Shown one piece after another: positions 1 to 12,500 of a DNA stretch of 64,000 nucleotides (positions are counted from its first letter, which is position 1; each line of letters starts with the position of its first letter). The notes beneath the pieces were generated by a model. The model was not told where the DNA came from. It made no database searches and saw nothing but the letters and a program-made list of their open reading frames with translations. The DNA lies in assembly GCA_910591455.2 (NCBI GenBank), contig OU342809.1, forward strand, positions 7,623,968-7,687,967, read 5' to 3'. The stretch is from Pholis gunnellus. Its lineage: Eukaryota; Chordata; Actinopteri; Perciformes; Pholidae. A program made the position numbers and the translations under genes.

Positions 1-180
1 CACGTATCGGTGCATGCACATGTATCCCTAAGCCTACGAATATGTGTGTGTCTGTGTGCACACCTGCCACTTTTCAATTATCTTTCATTTTCCTCTGCTG
101 AGAGCTTCTTTTCCTGTCCAGACGTGTCCTAACTTGTCGAGGGAGGGTGGCTCTAAAGTTGTCATGAAATAAAAAGGAGT

Positions 181-208
181 GTGCGTGTGTGTGTGTGTGT
201 GTGTGTGT
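181..208. repeat. (GT)n microsatellite
   Basis: About 14 near-perfect GT units in the non-coding upstream region. Confidence 0.85.
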
Positions 209-3200
209 AATGACCAGCAAGCCAACAAAGAGACACACCTTCAGGTGCTATTTTCATGCCTGCTCATGCAGAACCTCTGCAGTTTTTTCTCCTAACGTTT
301 ATTTGCCCTTCAACAATAGAAATAAACTGTGGGTGGAAATTACGAAGCACGTTGCCAAATCTAATCGTGTCTCTCAAGTTCATTCGCGAAGCAATCGCGT
401 CTCTATTTATAACGTTCTTCAGCGGCTTCAGTTCAATAGCCCAAATAAACAGTTTTTTTTGTTTGTTGTCCAACTATTACAGATATATCTCTAAAAATAC
501 AACATATTAGACTTTGACTACGTTCAATCTGTGACAATCTTTGTGAAACTGGCTGCTGGACTTATTGTTGTCATTTGTGTTTACACAGTCCACCAACTGT
601 CTTTCAACTGTCTTTCAACGGTCTTTTAAAGAGCTTTTAATGAGGAGGTAACGTACATTCTGTAACAACGCTTATAGTCACCAGTGAGGAGAGCTCCACC
701 TCTACAACTACTGATTTGGTCAGCGACGATAATATATAATCGGTTCAGTTTAATGATTCGGTGTAAACATTTGTTCTTTTCCTGTAAAATTACATTCAAC
801 TAAAACGAATTAGTTGAGATTTCTAAAAGTCGGACGGATTTAATTGATCAATTGTGTCTTGTACAGGATCACATTTTTCAGATGTGCCAGCTTCATTAGC
901 ACAAGATGCGTTTCATTATTATTTATCCCAAGCCATTGGAGGCTTCATTAGCTGCAGGCTGAAGCAGCACGCAGCCTCTAAATTTAGCAGCTTTTTATTT
1001 ATTCAGAATGGCCACGTGTTGGATGGTATGCCCACTTGCCATGTTCTCTCACAGCAGCTTAGAGACATGTTGAGAAAAGAGAGGTGGGCTGGTCTGTGGA
1101 GAAATGGGCCTCATTCCACCTGTGTCACCCCCACCAGACGTCTGCCTCTCCTCAGCTCTTTGAAGCCTCTTTAATTCCAGCGTTCAGGATTAAGCCCATG
1201 AAAAAAGGATGAAAATTGATAGAGCGACAGGAGGAGACATCCTCGGAGAGAACAGGCTCCTTTGAAATATGTTAAGAATTTCGTTTGCACTGACCCACAA
1301 TGAAGCATCTGAGGGATTTTTTTTTTGGCTGGCTATAGGATTTGCATGAGTAGGAAAAGGACTCTTTGAAGTCATGGATGTAAGTGGAACTGGAGTTTTC
1401 TGAAACCTAAATGAGCGCCCCGAGACACTGTCCTTGCATTGTACATTACAAACTGAGAAAGTTGCTTTGTCAGAGCATGTTTGATTCGAAGTCAAAGGAA
1501 TCAAGTCATTTTTTTTTTTCTCACAGAAGCCATTGACATAAATCACTATTTGTAGACTCTCTGTGCAGTCTGTATCATGGCCGAGTAAAATTGATAGAAA
1601 TATGGATATTACAGTTTTTGGCAGATGGTGCACAATGGAGGTACATTCAGACAGGCAGTCATGCTTCAATTACCGTCTTTATTTGCAATCACAGCCAATA
1701 TTTAGATAGTATGGTCTTCCTTGTGTAAAAACTCTGTAGAATTAAGAAAACAGCTGCTGTTTAATTACAGACATTTTGTAGATGCACAGAACTACAATAG
1801 GTTTAATTTATATGTACAGGAGCTGCTGATGAAGTTACAAAACACTAGATTTTCCTGCCAGGTGTTTCCACAAAAAGAAGAAGAATGCACGTTAAAGGTC
1901 ATGTGGCATGTCAGACTACCTGAACCTGTCTAGTCAAAAACGGTTTAACCGTTCAACAGGCTGTCAAAATGAGAAAACGCATCTCGGCTGGTGGAGTATA
2001 CTACGGTTGTGACTTAGAAATGTTATAAAATGACTACAAATTATGATAAGATCTGCATTTTTATACGGTAGCACTTTTCAGAGATAGTAATCCATGAAAA
2101 TGTAAATGAGACAGAGAGAAGTAGAAAAAAAGACAATAATTAAAATAGAGCATAAAGTATAATTGTGGAAGGGGGTGGAAGGCAATAAATGTGGGTATGT
2201 GTTACTGACACCTCAAATTTCACACCCTCAGAACACATTTCAAGTACCAAGCCCAGAAATTACACATGTCAGTTATCACAGGCGGTGCATTCAAGCGCTG
2301 ACTTTATTGTCGCTGAAATTATTTTTTTCTGTGATTTTTGTCCTTCTACCTTCAGTAGAAAGCCACTCTCATTCTAGCTGCAACGTCTCACACGTTATTG
2401 CCAAAAGGCAGCCCTGCCCTAAATACGCCCTAAGTAAGGCTTTGTGAGGCTCTCTTTTACAGAGAAAACTTTATTACTCATAAATTGCCTCACAGAGTTG
2501 TTCATTTAAGTCTATGATCATTTTAAAGGCAATTTCTTCTGACTTTCTGTGAACATTTTGCAATTTCCCACCACCCAGCTTCACTGCGTTTGTTTATGTT
2601 GTCAACATTTTCCGGCTGCATGAACGTTTTGCAGTTTTTGTGACGCTTCCCTGAAAGCTCAAACACAAAATTGAGTTATAGTTGAGCCTCTTAAAGCTGA
2701 CACATGTTGTTAATTGTCATTCAACTTAGCCAGCTGATCCGTCTTTGTAATTGAAGTTTGTTGCCTCAGAGCTTAAACTGTTGTTCACTTGGTATTCCTC
2801 TTATTTTGTCCACCCCTGTAGTGTTGTCTGCTCCTCTTAGTAAAATCTTGACAAGACCCTAACCAGCCCTTCCTCATGATTGAAGCTGTAAAATCGAACA
2901 CACATTTGTGTCCTGAATGAGCACAGCTTTTATTGCACCATTTCAATTTTAATTGAAATATTTAAGGCAATGAATTGAAAAGGACACAATACATTTAAGC
3001 AGTTAAATTGGTTGTGGGGGGGGGATAAAGGTAGTAAATGGGAAGAAATATAAAATCATCAAATCGAGTAGTAGCACTTAAAAGCCGATGAGAGTTACCA
3101 GTGAAATTAACAGGCTCCCCTCTGGGTAAAGGTCTAATCAGTGGTCTCCCCGCTTAGTCCGAAGAGGGAAGGCAGGTTAACATAATGAAACACAACTTTG

Positions 3201-4164
3201 GTGCTCGACCTCTTTGAAGTGTGGGTTTTCAGTTTTACACATGTGCCCTTTGGACTTGACTGGCAGGGTGTAATAAGAAGGAGGATACCGTTCGAGCTGG
3301 AAAGCACATGCAAACACACGTTTGCTGTGTGGGCAATAGCTGCGTCAAAGCCACCTGCAGTTCCATATTTACCACAGCCTGGGCAAACAGCAGTGAGCGA
3401 AGGACTCCTCAGGCACCTGCTGTTAGCCGGTACATGCTGCTGTCTGTATTTTACAAGGATATGGTGTGATCATGTTTCCTGAGACAAAACAGTGTACTTC
3501 CTGAGCACATAGTGCTTAGAGGTGTTGACGAGAAAAAAAAGGAAGTGCAAATGAAGCTGGAACAGATCCAAGGTTTTTAAATAGGCTTTTATTGTGTTAT
3601 GGTTTGAGATAGCTCTCTGCTTCAATCGTTCTTAAACCTCACACAGAACAGTTGTATTTCTTCACCAGCGATCATTTCTGATACTAAGTCAATTAAATCC
3701 AAATTAACACACCTTCAGAACTGGAACAGCAGGTTGAGTCACACAGAAATAGCTGCACACTGTTAGCTGGAGCATACAGTAACTATTGAAGGTTCAAAAA
3801 ATCCAAATTACATATAAATAGTTTTGTTAAAGTAAAATTTGTCTGACATTTTAGCATCACAAATGCACATTTTATTTCTTGGTGCTTAAAGAATAAAATA
3901 CAATACAAATGTATAATAATCATTGAAAGAACTCAACAGCAACAACTCAAATGCCAGTTACTCTGTGAGCTGTGAACAGTTTTCATGGGAACTACTTTTT
4001 GCCAAAGACATTGTGCCAAAGTAAGCAGTTCAGTGTTTTGGAGCAGCTTCAGAAATGCCAGGACAGATATCTCAAACCCTTGCCAAATACAATCAAATGA
4101 TCTGCATGGATAGATGTGTTAAAAGGTCATTGAGAAAACAAATGGTTGGAACTTCAGCAAACAA

Positions 4165-4375
4165 ACCCTTTGAAAAAGAATACTTTAACATTTTGGGAAA
4201 TACACTTGTTTGCTTTCTTACTTAGGGTCAGATGAGAAGCTCACTCTCAGATCTGCATGGTAAAGAAGAAGCTGGAGCTAGGGGATAGTTAGCTTAGCTT
4301 AGGAGAAAGTCTGTCTCTGTCCACTACCCTCTAAAGCTCACCAATTAAACTGTTATATTTGTTTTTCTGTCCAAA
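4165..4375 (+). repeat. Degraded teleost interspersed repeat (GATGAGAAG / GTTAGCTTAGCTTA family)
   Basis: The run of words TTTTGGGAAATACACTTGTT, CAGATGAGAAG, GTTAGCTTAGCTTAGG and CTCTAAAGCTCACCAATTAA follows the layout of a repeat I know to be common in percomorph introns. Related copies in this window: about 22495-22580 (opposite strand) and 33945-34160. It is non-coding and probably a non-autonomous DNA element. Confidence 0.6.
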
Positions 4376-4662
4376 AATGAAAGTCAAAGGGCTCTAAGTT
4401 TAGGTCTTCTGACTCCAATTTCTCACATAACCGCAAGAAAACAAATAACCGTATTTACCAAAACTATTCTTTTAAACCCTCGTGAGTGGGACATCTGACT
4501 GGTCCACATGACCATTACTTTGCATGTCTGAGTGTGTATTAAGTGTTGTATGTTAACCACACGCCTACTCTGCACTGCAGTTTTCGATGGTTAATGTACA
4601 CTTACGAGTGCATTTAACTGCATTAATAATGGAACACCTTTCTCTTTCTTTTCTCTCTAGAG

Positions 4663-6586
4663 ATGGCAAGCTGGGTCTCCCTCCTCCTCTTTCTCTTCTG
4701 CCAGCCAGTCTCACAAGCCCAGGAGGAGAGCAGCACCATCCCCATCCTGGAGTTCACCTCCGAGACCTCCATCAACAATGTGGTCCAGGACCCCCAGACC
4801 GGTCGAATCTACCTGGGGGCGGTCAACGCCATCTACCAGCTGGGGCCGTCCCTCCGGCGGGAGGCTCGTGCCGAGACGGGCCCCAAAAATGACGCCCGGA
4901 CCTGTACGCCTCCTGCCTCTGCCTGCCAGGACACGAAGCCCATGCCCAACCTCAACAAGCTTCTGCTGGTCCATCCCACCAACGGTTCACTCATCGTCTG
5001 TGGCAGCCGCTACCGAGGCATCTGCTCCCTCCTCAACCTGACCAACGTGGAGCAGCAGCTGTATTACAGTGACATTAAAGGAGAGAGGACTTACGTGACT
5101 AGCATAGAGGATAACGTGAACGTGGTGGGCGTCATGTCCAACTACTCAAAAGATGGTGACACCTTCAGTGTGTTTCTTGTTGGGAAGGGATTCGGAGGCC
5201 TGGATGCTGCAAAACTCATCAGCACACGAATCCTTCAGGACTTCCGTGATTGGGTCGTGTTCGAGAGCATCATTGAGGCATCTACGGTGCAGACGACGCC
5301 ATTTGTTCCCCAGTACCAGCATGACTTCCGCCATGCCTTCAAAGAGGATGGTTTTCTTTATTTCCTCTTTTCGCGGTCACCTGATGGTTTGGATAATAAA
5401 AACGTCACCTTTGTGTCTCGTCTTTGCGAAAATGACGACCATTACTACTCCCACACAGAGCTCCAGTTAAACTGCGGCCAAAATAACAGATACAACAAAG
5501 TTCAAGCTGCGTATGTGGCTTCACCAGGAAAAGAGCTGGCACGGGTCATGACTGAATTAGGTATGTATGGGAAGGTCGTCTCGTGGAGCAAAGTTCTGTT
5601 CATGGTGGCGAGTCCCGATGACGACGTCAACGACTCGGCTCTCTGCATGTACCCACTCAACTCCATCAATGAGCGCCTGGTGGACATCATCAGCGCCTGC
5701 TACAGCGACTTGGGGATCATTTCCGGGTTACCTGCTGTGGGAATCCCCTACTCATCTAAAACTGTCTGCACATCAATTCCGGTAAGAGCTTTTTTTGTGT
5801 CAGCTGATTGAAGTTTTAAAGGAGTTTGGAATAACAGATGTGACTGGGATAGGTTTTGAAGAATCCCCTTAGTGTTATTAATAATGCATGGGTGTGTCAC
5901 TGTTTACTTTAATGCCTGTGTTTACTTTGTTCTGCAGATCTTTTTTTTTATTGTTCTATTTTTTCTATTCTGTTTTATTGCAAGCTTTTAAAAATATTTT
6001 TGATTCTAATTTGATTCTAATTAATTCTTAAAGAAAACATATTGAAAATGCACTTACAACGCAGGTGATTTCCTCTCATATTCTTTGGATTAAATAAAGC
6101 GTTCACAATATCTCATCATCCTTTTTGTTTTTCCTTTTCTTTTATAGAAAGATACTTTGGAAAACGTCAAGTGTGGTGGAGACTTTCTGCCTTCCCCTCT
6201 GGCCAGCAATCCGGGATTTGCCTTAAAGGCAGACGCGGTTTGGACCAAGTCGGCCTTGCTGTCCGCTGTGGCCGTCGCTGTGGAGAATGATCACACCATC
6301 GCCTTCTTGGGGAACACCCAAGGGGAGGTCTTCAAGGTGGAGTTGTGCTCTTCTCTGCTCAGCTTATTGTTTTCCTCCGTTTAAACATTGAGTCTTACCT
6401 GAGGGAAGCAGGATAAGGGACTTTATGTCTGACAGTGTTACCTTTTTGTTTTCTATCCAGGTACACCTGACCGAGAAGGGATACATGTACAGCAAGGCTC
6501 CTGGTGACACCATGGGAGAGAAGGTCAACAAGAACCTTTTCTTTGATGGCAGTCAAAGCCACCTCTACATTACCACAGAGAAGAAG
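4663..6586 (+). CDS. plxnb2: plxnb2 exons 1-3: signal peptide and Sema domain
   Basis: The start ATG at 4663 begins a hydrophobic signal peptide (residues 1 to about 19, rich in L, F and V, ending near SQAQ). The Sema beta-propeller, which binds semaphorin ligand, follows over about residues 25-478. Its first 373 residues lie in one large exon, 4663-5781. Exons 6148-6336 and 6461-6586 complete it, ending in the typical SHLYITTEKKV stretch that leads into the first PSI domain. Several N-x-S/T sequons (for example in LLNLTN and NVTFVS) fit an extracellular glycoprotein. The acceptor just before the ATG leaves only 2 nt of 5'UTR in this exon, which supports this start. Confidence 0.92.
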
Positions 6587-9500
6587 GTGTGTATGTCAGG
6601 GCCCTTTTGTAACATATCATATATAACACTCGTCTACGCAGGAGGCGTTCAGGGATGTATGTTACCCCGCGATTTAGCAGCGTTGAGACCCCAAGACACA
6701 ATCAATGTAGTCATATAAAACTGAAGAAAGTAGACTTGAAAAAGATGCTTTGAGCCGCAGTTAAATGTGTAAAGAGTTAAACACCAGTACGACAGCTGTA
6801 TTGATTTAAATTGAAGCGTATCTATTTCATCAGTATTGTACACACACTGTCTATCTGGCTTTAACTGAAAATAAGTAATATATTTTCTTGAATAAATAAG
6901 TAAGTAAATAAATCATTTCTAAAAATACATTTACAAAAATAAATACATTTTATATATATATATATATATATTCAAATAAGGGAGAGATACAGTTAATTGA
7001 TCGCGGATGGCATTGTTCTCTTGGACAGATGAAAACAAGTTTAAATAAAAAGTGCTAAAATGGGTCGCCAAATATTCTGTGTGTATAGTATATTCTTTCC
7101 AGTGAAGAAAAGAAGAAATACCAAAATGTAAAATTGAAAGTATTATCAGCAAATGAATGTGATATTGTTTTACTGTATATGTTACAATACTGGAATTGAA
7201 TTACAGACGCACTAATGTGTAAGTAGCAGTTTAATGTTGTAGGTGGTTGATGTGGAGCCAAGTCTACAAACCTAATACTGTTGGGCACTTTAATCTATAA
7301 CACCGTCTCATGTTTTATTAGATGATTGCACTATATGTAACCTGATAATAAGACTGAGTAGCAATTTCATTTTCCCTTCTTTCAGTCTGTTTGAATCGCT
7401 AAACAACTCGGGAGATGTGATTCAGAGCTCTGGAACGAGGCTAGATTATATTATATTAAAGTTAAAATCCTGCCTGCACACCTGGCCTATCTGCTATCCT
7501 ATCAGGCACATGTAAAGTAAATGACCTTAGATGCTTTCCTCCACTGGGTACAATGCACATTTGGCATGTAGGGAGAGGCAATTGTTTCAGTAATTGAACA
7601 TGGGGAGCAGACAGGAAGTCTCGGTGCTTTGACAGGACGTGTTTTACTTCCACTCTGCACACCTGCAACAAACTGAGGATCGTTTCGAGCCGTGTTTTAA
7701 ATGCCCCATATTTCGAGCAGTGTCTCCCCTAAGGTGCATTGTTTGATCATGTTTCATGTTGCTATGCTCCAGATCACCAAGGTGCCGGTGCAGACGTGCC
7801 TCCAAAAGAAGGACTGCCAATCATGTGTGGAACTGAGGGACCCTTACTGTGGCTGGTGTGTCCTGGAGGGCAGGTGAGGATGAGGATCACACGCACACTT
7901 AAAAATGCAGGCACACAGCGACAGACCGACACTAACACCCACACATGCAATTCCATCTGTAAAACACAGCAGGGTATTTGTTCTGTGTTTTATTGCAGAC
8001 ACTTTTAGTACCCCTCTGTGTTTATATTCCGTCTCCTGTTGTCCGTGCAGCCGTGAGGAATTAAAGCTGTTTGTCAGCCTCATGCAGCGAAGGCAGTCTG
8101 TGCAATTTACTCTCATCGGCCTATATTTATCAGGGTCTCGAGGGTAGAAGGGGCGGTATGTATCATCTATTTTACAGAGATGGGAGCAGGAAAGAGACAA
8201 ATATCAGAAAAACAGTTGTGTCCCTCTGGAAGTTGATACTCTTATTCAGAAACAATGCACGCTCTTTGCTAAGCTTTAAAGCTGCAGCGTTTAGCAGATT
8301 TATTGTGATCAGTCGATCGTGAGTCAGATAAAGCAAGATGACAAGAACTTGAGCTGTACCGGACATGTGCTGGACATTTTTCTCTGTTTTCAGATGTTTC
8401 ATCGACAAGATTGATGAAGAAATAATGATTCTATAAATAGATAATGAAAATAATAATAAGTAGCGGCCCTACTTAACTTGTTTGCTTTTCTCTCTTCATT
8501 TCTACTTCTTGAAAAGTATTTAATGAACATTAATTTATTATAATGTGTGCTCCTGTTGGTTTGCAAATTATTGACATCATCTTCGTCTGTGTTACATCTT
8601 ATTTTGAATTGTGTTATACCCAGTTGAAAATGACAAAAGAGGGTTTTTTTGTTCAAGATTATGTATTGATTTTTTTTCCGTCTCCTGTGCAATATACTAT
8701 TATCAAATCATACTATACATTGTCAAATGTTATTTCATATATTTCACAAATCCAGATAACAACGAGGGCATATAGAGTTTTTTCTAGCTATATACAACTT
8801 AATCTTATAAATCTGCACGAACACAGCTTGAAGCCACTTGGGCATGAGGTTGTTATTGAGAGAAGCACATTAAAAGTCTGTTGGAGTCCATAGGCTTTGT
8901 TTTTTGAGACCTTGTACTGTAAAAGCGTCGAGGGGTTGTGGAGCAGAGGCTGATGGGAGTTGTTCATCCTCCGTCTGAAGGTGTACCAGGAGGTCTGAGT
9001 GCCGACGGGCGGAGGAGAAGAATGGCTGGCTGTGGAGCCCCAGGCAGCAGTGTGTCAAGATCGTCTCCTTCTATCCCCCGAACCTTTCTTGTAAAAAGAC
9101 TCAGAAGGTACTGCGCCGCTTCTCCTCTCACTCACTCTCTTTGTTCTCTGTCTCACATGCACGTCACGCAAACATGCACAGCCTGAGAAATAAACTGTTT
9201 CCAGTGTGAATCAGAGACCCTGGGCTCTAGGTCTTCCTGCCTCACTATCGATCGACCCAGACAACTCAAAACTGGCTTATTATAACAGACCTGGTTGATT
9301 GTGCTCACAGCCTGAAGCTGGAGAGCCTCTCCTGTGCACTTTGTCCTCAAGGTTTTGATTTTTGTTTTCATTCTTGACTATTTCTCTGTCCCTCCCTTTC
9401 TGACTCACTCTTGTATATCCACAAACAGCAACCAATCAATCTCCGGGCTTTAAAAGGAAACAGTGATCAGAATCATACACCGAGAAGCGGAATTAATTTC

Positions 9501-12500
9501 AATTAAAGTGATATTACTCAGCCAAACAGGTGATAGGCAAGAGTCCTTTCTGTGAAGAACTCAGTTTCAGCCACTTGTATATCATTTTGTGTTCAGGTGA
9601 AGATCAACATCCCCTCCCTTCCTGCGATTGGGCTTTCTGACCGTTTGCTGTGCTGCGTTAAGTCGTTCGAGAGTGAAGGCACCATGTCTGACTCTGGTCA
9701 GGTCTCCTGCGATCTACCCAGCCCTTCGCTTATACCACATACACCTGAGGACCAAGGTATGTCCGGACAAATGTCTGTTGTTATCCATTATAACCAAGGT
9801 TGTATCGCCAATGGGTGAAGCAGACAAACAGCCTCAGGGTTTACAGCATGTCAGCTGGTTTTGGTAATTTAATTAATTGTGTATTTGTCTGGAATTTGCA
9901 CGACTAAGCCACCACCACTGAACTAAGGTAGGTTATTAGCGAATCTTGTGGCCTTGTCCTTATAGAGGTGTATTCATTTCTAAAGTCTGTTTTTATGGGC
10001 TTTATTATTTTAGTTTATGCTGTTTGAAACTCACATCCATGTCCCTCACGGGATGAATTGTAAAACTAATTATATTAAAGAAGATTACATATACGCACAT
10101 CAGGAAAGATTCAAGGCTATCAGAAAAACAAAGTCAGTAAGTAAAACAGGTAACGACTGCACACTTATTTCATGCCACAAAGGTTTATAAATGACGATGT
10201 TAATATGACTAATTATCGAGAATGATCACTTTTTTTAGATCGGTGTTTTGACCCAATTCAAGATTTCTTCTTTCGCTGTTTTCCTCCAATTTATGCAATA
10301 TTTTGGAACAGAGGTGATGAAGTTCATGATATATGTGGTGATGAATACGATCTAATGTTTAGAAATAACATACATGTGATATTTGGAAGTATGGCTTTAG
10401 TATTACTGTTTTTTATGAACTCTTTCTATGCACTTCGTTGAATTATAAATTGTGGATGTTTTATCATCCTGTTTCTTGGATAAACCTCACCTGCCATCGT
10501 AGAGCTTATTTGCTGGTTGGTGTGTGTGGGATGTATGAATACGGGTGTAGTTTCTATTTTCTATACATTCTCAACTGATGAAGATCCAATTAGGAAACCT
10601 AGTCATTCATTTGTGGCACGGAGTAAGTGTGCAGGCGTTACCTTTTTAAAAAGACTAATGACATTTCCATCAGCCTCGGCTGTACTTTGTGTGTTTTACT
10701 AATTAGTAAATGTATTTACGTTGGCATTTGTTAGCATTGTCATTGTGAGCGTGTAAGCATGGCGACGGGAGCATTCGGCTCAAAGAGCTCCTGTGTGAAT
10801 AAGTACAGCTTTACATAGCCACGAGCATGGCTGTAGACTCTAAGTCTGCTTAAATGGATGCATTAATACATAATTAGTATAAAGGAAGTTGAGGCCATGC
10901 TCTGTCAAAAATGATTTGAAGATCATGTGTTGTCAGAATATGTCGTCCTTCCTGTGTTGTTTTGTCTTGCCATGAACAATTTAAGTCTTGCATATTCAGA
11001 AATATTCCCGATGACACCATCCCCATTCATAAATGTGTAAAACTCATATCCCACCAAAAGCTAGTGAAGCACATTTTAACCCTCTCTTTGCTGCGTCCTC
11101 AGACTTTGTGGCCGTGGCCGTCAGGATTTTTGTTAACGAGACTGTGGAGCTGGCTACGCGGGAGTTCAAGTTCTATAACTGTGCTGCCACATTTAGGAAA
11201 TCCGAAAACACACCGTGAGTCACTCTTAATCTATCAGTTCTGCTCCGTCACTCACAGAAAATACACAGTGACTCTGAACACAGCATCAACTGACAACCTT
11301 GATGTAAATGTATCACCGTGCATGAACAGATGAGAGATCAAGGCTGTGTTTGTAAATTGTGATGCATGGTAATTTTGAATGCACCTCTTGCATTTTCTCT
11401 CCTCCTTTTATTATCAAGCCGAGGAAATTGCCTCAGTTTCCTTTTCATTAATCAAAAAATGAAAGTCGATCTCGCCATTTTTTTCCACCTCCTTATTTTT
11501 TTTTCTTCATTTCGTTCATGCCAAGGAATGTGTGATGAACGAGCTTTGCTTATGTGAAGTTGCAGAGATCCATTTTGTTGTCAGCAACATGGATTTATTT
11601 GCCGAACGCTCCTTGATGAGTTTGCATGTTTTTAAGATTTTGTTTGTGTGTGTGATTTTATGTGTGTGTGTGACTGCCTAATTAAATGCCCTTGAAAGCA
11701 TTTTCTCATCTTTGGTCTGTTTTTGTGTGTGTGTATCCTCAGGTGCATGTCATGCGTGGCCAGTTCGTGGGGCTGCCAGTGGAACACACACGCCCACACC
11801 TGCAGCGACATGGACGACAGTGTGACGGGTGAGAACATCATCAAGCACCGTCAGGTGAGTCTTCTCAAGTGTTAACACATCAATGGCATGTCAAGAAGCT
11901 TCACCTCTGATAGTACGTGTGGAAAAACTGTAGCAGAAGTTTTAAAAGATGCGTCTAATCACCACATGTGAGGGGACGCATGAATGATCCAAATTTAATA
12001 TCCAAAATTAATAAAAAAAAGAACTAAAATCCCGGTATCAGCTGGCACCATCTTGCATGACAAATACTGTAGGGTGGAGGATATCAATTTATAAGTGAGC
12101 AGATGTTTCAGCGATACACTATCTGTAACCGCAGACGAGGGTGTCCGTTAAGTGGTTCGCATATTTAAAATGTAAATTTTTAAAAGTGAGAGTGTCTGAT
12201 TTGTTTTGATGCCTTCTCAGGGAGCGAAGTGTCCTCAGTTTGAGAATCCAGATCCTGTGCTGATCCCTGTGGGCTACAAGACTCGCATCAGCTTCGAGGG
12301 GATCAATTTGAACGTCAACCAGGTAAAGAGACACAGGATTTGTAACATTTTTGGAGAACTAACTGGCTCATATAAACATTTATTCAGCATGGCATTAGGC
12401 CCGCCGTGAGCCGGATTGATCGCAATTTTTAACCAGTGCATGACAAAGAAGTACACAACTCCCCTTCGCTGCGATATGATCGCAATACATCTCGGGCAGA

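Larger units (their letters stand above)
1..4660 (+). other. Non-coding region upstream of the plxnb2 start codon (probable 5'UTR intron)
   Basis: No coding exon is seen on either strand. The plxnb2 start codon lies 2 nt after a good splice acceptor (pyrimidine tract ending in CTAG at 4657-4660), so at least one non-coding first exon must lie upstream, either in this stretch or left of the window. I could not place it. The stretch is AT-rich and holds a short (GT)n tract at about 181-208, a G-run near 3015, and one degraded interspersed repeat at about 4165-4375. Short open frames here have no recognisable protein similarity and are probably chance. Confidence 0.6.

Noticed and set aside
1190..1669. 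159-codon antisense open frame upstream of plxnb2
   Set aside because: No recognisable protein and no splice or promoter context.
5782..5811. Soluble Sema fragment by read-through of plxnb2 exon 1 (stop at 5809)
   Set aside because: It would end at residue 382, in the middle of the Sema propeller, which should not fold. No good poly(A) signal follows closely.
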